Assembly (NCBI RefSeq): GCF_021261325.1
Contig: NZ_JAJSBI010000001.1
Location: forward strand, 620,001-684,000
DNA length: 64,000 nt
Reading direction: 5' to 3'
From: Streptomyces guryensis
Lineage (GTDB): Bacteria > Actinomycetota > Actinomycetes > Streptomycetales > Streptomycetaceae
In this document: in pieces, positions 57,863 to 64,000 of the stretch
How the letters are laid out: every line of letters begins with the position of its first letter
How positions within the stretch are numbered: position 1 is the first letter of the stretch
Notes under the pieces: generated by a model
Database searches by the model: none
The model's input: the letters and a program-made list of their open reading frames with translations, nothing else
What the model was told of the DNA's origin: nothing
Translations under genes and position numbers: made by a program

Positions 57863-59094
57863 GACTGTCGCCGCCTCTTGTTGCGGCCGCCGAGCAGGAA
57901 CCCGATGCCGATGCCCGCGACCAGCCCCACACCGACGATCCACCAGACGCCGAGCCCGGAGTCCTTCGCCGCGGCGTGGTCCGCCGCGCTTTTCGGGGCC
58001 TCGCTGGGGTAGGCCCCTGACGTCGGGAGGGCGGCAGGCTTCGGACCGGTCGCGTTGAGGAGCGTGACCAGGTCCTGGCCGCCGAAGTCGTTGTAGTCGA
58101 AGGTCTCCGCGTGCGCGGCGAGGATCAGCTGTGCGTACGCGGCCGGTCCGGCCTGCCGGGCCCAGGCCCCGGAGTTGGTCTCCAGCCAGCGCATGGCGTC
58201 GGCGGCCTGGTCGCCGTGGCCGGCGGTCGCGAGGGCGAGCACCGCGTCGGCCGTGTTGCCGTAGTCGGGCTGGGGTTCGGCGCCGGGGAGCGCCGACGTC
58301 AGGTGCTTGTCCTTGGCGAGGGCTTTGACGAGGTACGCGGCACCGTTCTGCGCCGCCTGCTCGGGGTCGGTGGCCTTCTTGCAGGTCGGAGCGGCGCCGG
58401 TGGGTTTGGGGGAGTCCCCGGCCAGCCCCTTGCCGAGTGCGCCCACCACCGCCGCCGCACTCGCGTCCGCGTTGGCGGCCGACTTGCCCTTCTTGTCCGG
58501 CTGGAAGGCGAAGGCGCCCGAGCCGTTCCCGGCACAGGGGAGGGCGAGTTTCAGCAGGGCGTCGTAGGGAGACCTGCCGTCCTTCACGACCTGGTCCGGC
58601 TTCTCACCCACGGCGGTCAGCGCGCCGATGACGACGGAGGTCGAGTTCGCGTCGCTGGCTCCGCCCGGGGCGTAGCCCCAGCCGCCGTCCTTGTTCTGCA
58701 CGGACTTCAGCCAGGAGGCCGCCTTCCCGGTGGCGCTCCGGTGTCCGCCGAGCGCGGCGAGGGCCTGGACGGCGGCGCCCGTACTGTTCGTGTCGACCAT
58801 GACCTTCGTGTCACAGGCCTTCGCCGGGTCCGCGCGGAACGGCGCGAAGGCCCCGTCCGCACACTGCTGTCCCGCCAGCCAGTCCACCGCCGTCGCCGCC
58901 GGCTTCACACCCACGGTGTCCTGCGCGAGCAGCGCCAGCGACTGGCGCCAGACGCCGTCGTACTTCGGGTCGGAGGTGCCGTACAGGCCGTCGGGTATCG
59001 ACGGGGAGGGGGACGCGGCGACGGCGGGGACGGCGGCACCCAGTACGGCGGTGGCGGCGGCCAGTGCCGCGGCGCTGCGGCGGACGACATTCAT
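57859..59094 (-). CDS. Secreted alpha-toroid (prenyltransferase/squalene-oxidase repeat) protein, transcobalamin-like
   Basis: 411 residues. Signal peptide VVRRSAAALAAATAVLGAAV, cleavage near AVAA|SP. Mature domain of paired-helix repeats: LYGTSDPKYDGVWRQSLALL, DWLAGQQCADGAFAPFRADP, TGAAVQALAALGGH, SWLKSVQNKDGGWGYAPGGA, PDYGNTADAVLALATAGHGD and AYAQLILAAHAETFDYNDFG. The QxxDGGWG box is the squalene-cyclase repeat (alpha6/alpha6 toroid), the same fold as the alpha domain of intrinsic factor and transcobalamin. No DxDD catalytic motif for cyclisation is seen, so ligand binding is likelier than catalysis. C-terminal helix plus KRRRQ tail anchors it. First gene after the cobalamin riboswitch. Confidence 0.85.
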   Translation of the reverse strand: MNVVRRSAAALAAATAVLGAAVPAVAASPSPSIPDGLYGTSDPKYDGVWRQSLALLAQDTVGVKPAATAVDWLAGQQCADGAFAPFRADPAKACDTKVMVDTNSTGAAVQALAALGGHRSATGKAASWLKSVQNKDGGWGYAPGGASDANSTSVVIGALTAVGEKPDQVVKDGRSPYDALLKLALPCAGNGSGAFAFQPDKKGKSAANADASAAAVVGALGKGLAGDSPKPTGAAPTCKKATDPEQAAQNGAAYLVKALAKDKHLTSALPGAEPQPDYGNTADAVLALATAGHGDQAADAMRWLETNSGAWARQAGPAAYAQLILAAHAETFDYNDFGGQDLVTLLNATGPKPAALPTSGAYPSEAPKSAADHAAAKDSGLGVWWIVGVGLVAGIGIGFLLGGRNKRRRQS

Positions 59095-59213
59095 GATCGG
59101 CGGGTGCCTCTCCCTGCGGGAGCGGGCAGCACGGGACACCCCGGGCGGCTCGGCTCCGTATGCCTCGACGGTGCCGCGCGCCGGCGGGTGCCGACGCACG
59201 TGAGCCGGTCACA
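59095..59213 (-). promoter_or_regulatory. Expression-platform region between riboswitch and operon
   Basis: 119 bp with no gene. GCGCGCCGGCGGGTGCCG-type GC-rich dyads near 59178-59195 could act as the switch's terminator or occlude the weak GAGAGG ribosome site. Confidence 0.45.
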
Positions 59214-59380
59214 AGCGTGCGGGGCAGTCCGGCTGACCGCCCTTGGAGGAGCGGTTTACGGGTGGGGGTACCTCCCAGGCCCTTAAGGCACTGGGGAGGG
59301 TCAGCGCCGGAATTGCGCCGGCTTCCCCCCGTACGGCGTGATGACGACCCGGCCACTGTACCGGCCCGTAGGAACACGCT
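59214..59380 (-). promoter_or_regulatory. Cobalamin (B12) riboswitch
   Basis: Read on the minus strand: AGCGTG (P1, 59380-59375), then GGGGGGAAGCCGGCGCAATT, CCGGCGCTGACCC (the conserved core GGGAA..CnGGnGnnAnUCCGGnGCUGaCCC), and the B12-box-like GGTCAGCCGGACTGCC (59238-59223), ending with CACGCT (59219-59214), which pairs with the first block. It precedes the alpha-toroid gene by about 120 bp and is oriented to switch off the SCO2322-ECF operon when cobalamin is plentiful. Confidence 0.88.
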
Positions 59381-59420
59381 GAGAGCCGCCTGTGAGGCAT
59401 GGCGGCGGTAGCTTCGAGCC

Positions 59421-60077
59421 ATGGCGAGGAGACTGCTCGGCAGGGGCCGGGTCAACGACGTGTACGAGATCGATGAGACGTGGGTGCTGCGGCGCAACCG
59501 CGAGGGGTGGGGGGACGCGCTCGCCGAGGGGACCGTGATGGAGCATGTCCGCGCGCACGGCTACCCCGTGCCCCGCGTACGGCTCTGCGACTCCACGCCG
59601 ACCGAGCTGGTGATGGAGCGGCTGTCCGGGCCGACGATGCTCGAGGCGCGCCTGGCCGGTTCGCTCGGCGCCGACGAGGCCGGCGCGATCCTCGCCGATC
59701 TCCTGCGCCGCCTGCACGCCGTCCCGGCCCGCGATTCCGCCGCCGACTGCCGCGTGCTCCACCTCGACCTGCACCCGGACAACGTGATGCTGACGCCCGA
59801 GGGCCCGTACGTGATCGACTGGACCAACACGGAGGAGGGGCTCCCGGGCCTGGACTGGGGGGTCTCCGCCATGATCCTGGCGCAGGTCGCCGTCGGCGGC
59901 GCACCGCTCGCCGACAGCGCCCGCGCGATACTCACCGCTCTCCTCGCCGACCCCTCTGCCCTCACCGACGACGGCCTGACGCAGGCCCGGCGCCGACGCG
60001 CGGCCAATCCGACGATGAGCCGACGGGAGGTCGAACTCCTCGGCAAGGCAGAGGAGTTGATCCGTACGATCGCGTAG
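59421..60077 (+). CDS. Aminoglycoside-phosphotransferase-fold kinase
   Basis: 218 residues, small for the APH/choline kinase family. Gly-rich start LGRGRVNDVYEIDETWVLRR (ATP loop), VLHLDLHPDNVMLTP (catalytic loop, residues 112-126, with the HxDxxxxN base Asp) and VIDWTN (Mg2+-binding, 131-136). It may phosphorylate an antibiotic or small alcohol. Divergent from the riboswitch-operon promoter. A potential resistance gene only by fold, no substrate evidence. Confidence 0.88.
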   Translation: MARRLLGRGRVNDVYEIDETWVLRRNREGWGDALAEGTVMEHVRAHGYPVPRVRLCDSTPTELVMERLSGPTMLEARLAGSLGADEAGAILADLLRRLHAVPARDSAADCRVLHLDLHPDNVMLTPEGPYVIDWTNTEEGLPGLDWGVSAMILAQVAVGGAPLADSARAILTALLADPSALTDDGLTQARRRRAANPTMSRREVELLGKAEELIRTIA

Positions 60078-60264
60078 GGGCGCGCCCCCCTGCGACGGCC
60101 GCCGCGTCCACGTCGACCTGGGTCGGGCCGCCGAACGAGAGGTGAAGTACCCGGGAGGTGCGCAGCCATCGGCCGTCGACGCGACGGAAGGTGTCCTCGA
60201 TGGGCCCCCGGCCGTGCGCCGAAGTACTTGCGGTACCGGCGGCGGATCACCGGCCGCGACCGCT
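60078..60264 (-). other. Possible remnant of an NTF2/SnoaL-like gene
   Basis: One minus-strand frame reads PIEDTFRRVDGRWLRTSRVL HLSFGG with streptomycete codon bias, resembling the last strands of NTF2/SnoaL-like proteins, but it has no start and no stop before it enters the kinase gene antisense. Otherwise the 187-bp gap holds nothing recognisable. Confidence 0.3.
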
Positions 60265-61293
60265 TCACACCGCCACGTACGTCACCGGATCGCTCCCCGC
60301 CACCGCCTCCGCCCGCCCCAGCTTCACCAGCCGCCGCAGATGCGCCTCGGCCTCCGAGACCGCGATGTTCCTTGATCCGTACGGGATCTGAGCCCAGGGG
60401 CGGTTCCACTCCATGCGCTCGGCGACCTGCCAGGGAGTGAGCGGTTCGACCAGGAGGGACCGGAGGCCGGTGAGCCGCTCCTCGTGGTGGGCGAGCAACT
60501 CCCGTACGCGGGCGGGCGCGTCGGCGAAGACGTGCTGGTGCGCGGGGAGCACCTCGGCGGGGGTGAGCCGGCCGACGCGTTCGAGGGAGTCGAGATAGTC
60601 GCCGAGCGGGTCGGTGACCGTGGTGTCGTCGGGGTCCTCGTACAGGCCGATGTGCGGGGTGATCTCGGGGAGCAGGTGGTCTCCGGAGAACAGCCGCCCG
60701 TGACCCGGCAGTTGGGCCGGGTGCTCCTCCTCCAGGTGCAGGCAGACATGGCCGGGGGTGTGTCCCGGCGTCCAGATGGCGCGCAGCCAGCGGCCCGGGA
60801 GGCCGAGGAGCTCGCCGGGGACGATCTCCCGGTCCGGCAGGGCGGGGGAGAAGCCCGGCAGGGTGGTGCGGGGGGCCGCGTCGCGCAACGGCGCCACGTG
60901 TTCCTCGGGGGCGCCCGCGGCGATCAGCTTGGCCGTCATGTACGCGAACCAGCGCCCCGGCCGGGTGTCACGGGTGCGCCGCACGATCGCGGTGTCCGCG
61001 GCATGCATGGCGATCCAGGCGCCGGACGCCTCGCGCACCCTGCCGGAGAGGCCGTGGTGGTCGGGGTGGTGGTGGGTGATGACGACGCCGTGCACCTCGC
61101 CCACGGCCGTACCGCAGGCCGTCAGCCCCTCGGCGAGCGTGCCCCAGGAGGCGGGGTCGTCCCACCCCGTGTCGACCAGTACCGGCCCGCGGTCGGTGTC
61201 CACGACGTAGACCAGCGTATGGCCGAGGGGGTTGTCGGGGATGGGGACCTGGATCGACCGGACGCCTCCGCCGTGGTCGTACACCTGCGCCAT
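60265..61293 (-). CDS. Metallo-beta-lactamase-fold hydrolase
   Basis: 342 residues. Metal-binding THHHPDHHGL, the later GHTPGHVCLHL and LFSGDHLLPEI ligands, and AHQHVF: a complete MBL site. The C-terminal extra region (about 260-342) with HEERLTGLRSLLVEPLTPWQ and AHLRRLVKLGRAEAV is typical of the Zn-hydrolase clade with a winged-helix-like tail (seen in lactonase/glyoxalase-like LACTB2-type proteins). ATG 61293 (GGGGAG close by) or GTG 61308. Divergent from the ALDH gene; a KstR-like box lies in the shared region. Confidence 0.88.
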   Translation of the reverse strand: MAQVYDHGGGVRSIQVPIPDNPLGHTLVYVVDTDRGPVLVDTGWDDPASWGTLAEGLTACGTAVGEVHGVVITHHHPDHHGLSGRVREASGAWIAMHAADTAIVRRTRDTRPGRWFAYMTAKLIAAGAPEEHVAPLRDAAPRTTLPGFSPALPDREIVPGELLGLPGRWLRAIWTPGHTPGHVCLHLEEEHPAQLPGHGRLFSGDHLLPEITPHIGLYEDPDDTTVTDPLGDYLDSLERVGRLTPAEVLPAHQHVFADAPARVRELLAHHEERLTGLRSLLVEPLTPWQVAERMEWNRPWAQIPYGSRNIAVSEAEAHLRRLVKLGRAEAVAGSDPVTYVAV

Positions 61294-61339
61294 GGGCTCC
61301 CCAATCACCGCGAACCGGCCACGTAGCGGCCACTATAAC

Positions 61340-61353
61340 TAGAACGCGTTTCG
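61340..61353 (-). promoter_or_regulatory. KstR-like operator between MBL and ALDH
   Basis: TAGAACGCGTTTCG: exact AAC-n2-GTT with flanking CTAG, one base from TnnAACnnGTTnnA. On the minus strand a TATAGT -10 candidate lies next to it, so it may control the MBL gene. Confidence 0.65.
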
Positions 61354-61439
61354 ATGGGAGCCCAAGTCACCTGTCCCGGGGCGCCGTCGGCGGCTCGCGC
61401 TGTGGACTCCTCCGGGGGGAACTGGTATCAGTGCCGTAT

Positions 61440-61454
61440 CTGATGAACCGTCAG
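61440..61454 (+). promoter_or_regulatory. Shared 15-bp motif before the ALDH gene
   Basis: CTGATGAACCGTCAG ends 29 bp before the ALDH start. The cyp125 gene has CTGATGGACCGTCAG at the identical spacing and orientation. Confidence 0.75.
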
Positions 61455-61483
61455 AGACAGGCGCTCCGGGGAGGCAGTCGGCC

Positions 61484-62941
61484 ATGACCGAGCTCGTGGA
61501 ACACGGACAGCTGTTCATCGGCGGGGAGTTGACCGATCCCCTCGGCAAGGACGTCATCGAGGTGATCTCGCCGCACACGGAGGAGGTCATCGGTCGGGTG
61601 CCGCACGCCTCGCGCGAGGACGTCGACCGGGCCGTCGCCGTCGCGCGCCGCGCCTTCGACGAGGGGCCCTGGCCGCGGATGACCCTCGACGAACGCATCG
61701 AGGTCGTCACCCGCATCAAGGACGCGATCGCCGTACGCCACGAGGAGATCGCCCGCATGATCTCCTGCGAGAACGGGTCGCCGTACTCCTGGAGCGTCCT
61801 CGCGCAGGCGCTCGGCGCGATGATGGTGTGGGACGCGGCGATCACGGTCGCGCGGAACTTCCCGCACGAGGAGCGGCGCGACGGCGTGCTGGGGAAGATC
61901 CTGGTGCGCCGTGAGCCGGTCGGGGTCGTGGCGGCCGTGGTCCCTTGGAACGTCCCGCAGTTCGTGGCCGCCGCCAAGCTGGCTCCCGCGCTGCTCACCG
62001 GCTGCACGGTGGTCCTCAAGCCATCGCCCGAGTCGCCGCTGGACGCGTACATCCTGGCCGACATCACCCGAGAGGCCGGGCTGCCGGAGGGCGTGCTGTC
62101 GATCCTCCCCGCGGACCGCGAGGTCAGTGAGTACCTGGTCGGGCACCCGGGGATCGACAAGGTCGCCTTCACCGGATCGGTGGCGGCGGGCAGGCGCGTG
62201 ATGGAGGTCGCCTCCCGCAATCTCACCCGCGTGACACTGGAGTTGGGCGGCAAGTCGGCGGCGGTCGTCCTGCCGGACGCGGACGTGGCGACCACCGTCG
62301 CGGGCGTCGTGCCGGCGGCCTGGATGAACAACGGCCAGGCGTGCGTCGCCCAGACCCGCATCCTTCTGCCGCGCTCGCGCTACGACGAGTTCGCGGAGGC
62401 TTTCGCGGCGGCGGCGGGCGCCCTGGTCGTCGGCGACCCGCTGGACCCGGCGACCCAGGTCGGCCCCCTCGTCGCCAGGCGCCAGCAGCAGCGCAACCTC
62501 GACTACATCCGTATCGGCCAGGAGGAGGGCGCCAAGATCCTCACCGGCGGCGGCCGCCCACCGGGCCTGGACCGCGGCTGGTATGTCGAGCCGACCCTCT
62601 TCGGCGACGTCGACAACTCGATGCGGATAGCGCGGGAGGAGATCTTCGGCCCGGTGATCTGTCTGCTCCCGTACGGCGACGAGTCCGAGGCCCTGAAGAT
62701 CGCGAACGACTCGGACTACGGGCTGAGCGGCAGCGTGTGGACGGCGGACGTCGAGCACGGCATCGAGGTGGCGCGGCAGGTCCGTACCGGCACGTACTCG
62801 GTGAACACCTTCAGCCTCGACATGCTCGGCCCCTTCGGCGGCTACAAGAACTCGGGCCTGGGGCGGGAGTTCGGTCCCGAGGGATACGGCGAGTACCTCG
62901 AACACAAGATGATCCATCTTCCGGCCGGCTGGGAGGGCTGA
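61484..62941 (+). CDS. Aldehyde dehydrogenase (NAD(P)-dependent)
   Basis: 485 residues. Cofactor and catalytic blocks: VVPWNVPQFVAAAKLAPALL, VAFTGSVAAGRRVMEVAS, LELGGKSAAVVLPDADV (Glu), NNGQACVAQTRILLPRS (catalytic Cys) and EEIFGPVICLLPYGD. Standard ALDH superfamily length. It would oxidise an aldehyde to the acid. Divergent from the MBL gene, followed after four bases by a ferredoxin gene, and sharing motifs with cyp125, it probably handles an aldehyde of the sterol/terpene side-chain pathway. Confidence 0.95.
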   Translation: MTELVEHGQLFIGGELTDPLGKDVIEVISPHTEEVIGRVPHASREDVDRAVAVARRAFDEGPWPRMTLDERIEVVTRIKDAIAVRHEEIARMISCENGSPYSWSVLAQALGAMMVWDAAITVARNFPHEERRDGVLGKILVRREPVGVVAAVVPWNVPQFVAAAKLAPALLTGCTVVLKPSPESPLDAYILADITREAGLPEGVLSILPADREVSEYLVGHPGIDKVAFTGSVAAGRRVMEVASRNLTRVTLELGGKSAAVVLPDADVATTVAGVVPAAWMNNGQACVAQTRILLPRSRYDEFAEAFAAAAGALVVGDPLDPATQVGPLVARRQQQRNLDYIRIGQEEGAKILTGGGRPPGLDRGWYVEPTLFGDVDNSMRIAREEIFGPVICLLPYGDESEALKIANDSDYGLSGSVWTADVEHGIEVARQVRTGTYSVNTFSLDMLGPFGGYKNSGLGREFGPEGYGEYLEHKMIHLPAGWEG

Positions 62942-62945
62942 GCGG

Positions 62946-63218
62946 ATGGGGGTACATCCCGCGCGAGCGTGTTCGAGCGTGGGGGCGGGCGACCGCTGGC
63001 AGGTCGAGGTCGATCGCTCCGTCTGCATCGGCTCCGCCCAGTGCGTCCACCGCGCGACGGGTGCCTTCCGCCTCGACTCGGCCATGCAGTCCCACCCCGT
63101 CGAGCCGGAGACCGACGCCGACGAACGCATCCTGCAGGCGGCGGAGAACTGCCCGGTGGAGGCGATCGTGATCACGCTGCTGGGGAGCGGGGAACCGGTG
63201 TTTCCGCCGGAGGAGTAG
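62946..63218 (+). CDS. P450-type ferredoxin ([3Fe-4S]/[4Fe-4S])
   Basis: About 90 residues. WQVEVDRSVCIGSAQCVHRA carries the first Cys pair (C-x5-C), and AAENCPVEAIVI the last Cys-Pro, the pattern of ferredoxins that reduce cytochromes P450. ATG 62946 gives an odd N-terminus; the GTG at 62979 would start nearer the fold. Four bases after the ALDH gene, so one operon. It is the best electron donor candidate for the CYP125-like enzyme 15 kb away. Confidence 0.9.
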   Translation: MGVHPARACSSVGAGDRWQVEVDRSVCIGSAQCVHRATGAFRLDSAMQSHPVEPETDADERILQAAENCPVEAIVITLLGSGEPVFPPEE

Positions 63219-63300
63219 GACCGGCACCAGACCGAAAAAATCTCCCTTTCAGGGTGTTCTATCTTCCCATGGGCGTTCTATCCTGGTATTGGCCTACGGG
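63219..63300 (+). promoter_or_regulatory. Promoter region of the TPP element
   Basis: A/T-rich for this genome. A direct repeat GGGyGTTCTATC occurs at 63252-63263 and 63271-63282, 19 bp apart centre to centre, and GAAAAAATC at 63234. Likely promoter, exact boxes unclear. Confidence 0.5.
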
Positions 63301-63466
63301 ACGAGTGAGGGAGTCCGACCGGAGTAGCCGACTTTGGCGAGACGCATCAGCATCCGCTGAGGCCGACGTCGACGGTCGGGCTGAGAGGCCGGACGGCAGC
63401 AGTCGGGCCGGACGGCGACCCCCACCACCTGATCCGGGTAATACCGGCGAAGGGAACCCGTCTCGT
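63301..63466 (+). promoter_or_regulatory. TPP (THI element) riboswitch
   Basis: Invariant thiamine-pyrophosphate blocks: GGGCTGAGAGG (63378-63388) and ACCTGATCCGGGTAATACCG followed by GCGAAGGGA (63427-63455). ACGAG (63301-63305) pairs with CTCGT (63462-63466) as P1, and GTCCGACC (63313-63320) with GGTCGGGC (63375-63382) as an enlarged P3. No thiamine gene follows: see the finding. Confidence 0.9.
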
Positions 63467-63475
63467 AGGTCTTTC

Positions 63476-63505
63476 GCATGCCCGTCAAGCGCATGCCCGT
63501 CAAGC
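63476..63505. repeat. 15-bp perfect tandem duplication
   Basis: GCATGCCCGTCAAGC at 63476-63490 and 63491-63505, directly behind the TPP riboswitch. It creates two ATG triplets 15 bp apart. Confidence 0.9.
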
Positions 63506-63662
63506 AGGCGCGGAAGGCGTGGGGGCCGAGGAGCGGCTTCCCGGGCGGCCCCCGAGGAGGAGGCGCGGCGGCTGCGGGAGCAAGGGGCGGACGGCCCGGC
63601 TGTCGGGCGGAGCCCGGACGGACCGGCCGCGATCGGCCGGGACGGGGTCCCCGGGTGCGCGG
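63506..63662. other. Region behind the TPP riboswitch without a recognisable gene
   Basis: A short frame from ATG 63478 runs to 63666 as Gly/Arg-rich sequence. Another frame reads EEEARRLREQGADGPAVGRS, which looks like a decayed protein fragment, without a start. Neither is a recognised thiamine protein. Confidence 0.4.
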
Positions 63663-64000
63663 CTAGGACGGCTTTCCGGTCGCCGTCGGATCCGTCAGGT
63701 CGATCAGCCGGCACACCGTCTCGATGTCGATCTTGACCTGGGCGATGGAGGCGCGGCCCGAGAGCCAGGTGATCAGCGCCGAGTGCCAGGTGTGCTCGAT
63801 GACACGGACCGCGGAAAGCTGCTCGGGGGTCGGGTTCTCCAGGCCCATCGCGTCCAGGATGATCACGGTGGTCTGACGGGAGACCTGGTCCACCTCGGGC
63901 GAGACGCTCCGGTCGGCGAACGTCAGCGCGCGGACCATGGCGTCGGCGAGGTGCGGCTCGCGCTGCAGCGCGCGGAAGGCCCGCATCAGCGTCTCGGCGA
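63663..64000 (-). CDS. KstR-like TetR regulator, C-terminal part (runs off the window)
   Basis: At least 112 residues of the ligand domain; the HTH half lies beyond base 64000. AETLMRAFRALQREPHLADA, VRALTFADRSVSPEVDQVSR, EHTWHSALITWLSGRAS and VKIDIETVCRLIDL match the C-terminal layout of KstR, the repressor of sterol catabolism in mycobacteria (FADxSxxxEV and WxxGR blocks). Beside ALDH-ferredoxin and with KstR-like boxes in the window, it is the natural candidate to bind them. Confidence 0.8.
   Translation of the reverse strand, partial: AETLMRAFRALQREPHLADAMVRALTFADRSVSPEVDQVSRQTTVIILDAMGLENPTPEQLSAVRVIEHTWHSALITWLSGRASIAQVKIDIETVCRLIDLTDPTATGKPS

Noticed and set aside
63478..63666. A short protein behind the TPP riboswitch as the riboswitch target
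   Set aside because: Gly/Arg/Pro-rich, no family or ribosome site; kept only as a note.

Overview
This window is chromosomal DNA of an actinomycete, almost certainly Streptomyces. GC content is very high, third codon positions are nearly all G or C, and GTG starts and GTGA/ATGA stop-start overlaps are common. The gene content fits too: a homodimeric-type AceE, a TerD/PRTase stress island, DUF397, SCO2322-family, DUF3052, DUF475 and a GT87/PAP2 fusion. There is one tRNA gene, tRNA-Val(UAC), no rRNA, no CRISPR array and no recognisable insertion sequence. The nearest thing to mobile DNA is three small dispersed GC-rich repeat families (A, B, C below), two copies of which lie inside coding sequences.

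Layout. 0-9 kb: a serine hydrolase, GNAT, a MerR regulator coupled to an aldo/keto reductase, DUF4429-SHOCT and DUF1023 proteins, a TetR/DHA2-efflux divergent pair and a potassium channel. 9-13 kb: aceE, DUF3052 and a peroxiredoxin. 13-22.5 kb: a ter island (three TerD-type proteins, a TerC/DUF475 membrane protein, a TerA-like protein) joined to a biosynthetic operon (CitE-like lyase, multidomain PRTase-TRSP-PRTase-PELOTA protein, HAD phosphatase). 22.5-36 kb: single-gene housekeeping and accessory functions, tRNA-Val, a frameshifted DMT transporter, and a Mn2+ (yybP-ykoY) riboswitch in front of a TMEM165/GDT1 exporter. 36-45 kb: a DHA2-wHTH fusion, GNAT, a reductase, small membrane proteins, an O-methyltransferase and a GT87/PAP2 fusion. 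45-48 kb: divergent cyp125-like and fadA5-like steroid side-chain genes with KstR-like operators. 48-53 kb: a deletion scar joining two gene remnants, small enzymes, an almost A-free low-complexity block, a secreted lipase and a muramidase-like protein. 53-59.4 kb: a five-gene operon under a cobalamin riboswitch, made of a secreted alpha-toroid (transcobalamin-like) protein, an SCO2322 protein and a complete ECF transporter. 59.4-64 kb: an APH-like kinase, an MBL hydrolase divergent from aldehyde dehydrogenase-ferredoxin, a TPP riboswitch with no thiamine gene behind it, and the C-terminus of a KstR-like TetR regulator running off the edge.

Main points. (1) Three riboswitches are readable directly: Mn2+, cobalamin and TPP. 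(2) The cobalamin-controlled operon looks like a surface-capture plus ECF uptake system for B12. (3) cyp125/fadA5 and ALDH/ferredoxin/MBL, 15 kb apart, share KstR-like boxes and a second 15-bp motif placed 29 bp before both cyp125 and the ALDH gene, which suggests one sterol or terpenoid regulon with the partial regulator at the window edge. (4) The ter island carries the nucleoside-like biosynthetic module, and a repeat element is translated inside its central enzyme. (5) Several genes are visibly decaying: the DMT transporter, DUF397/HATPase and an NTF2-like tail.
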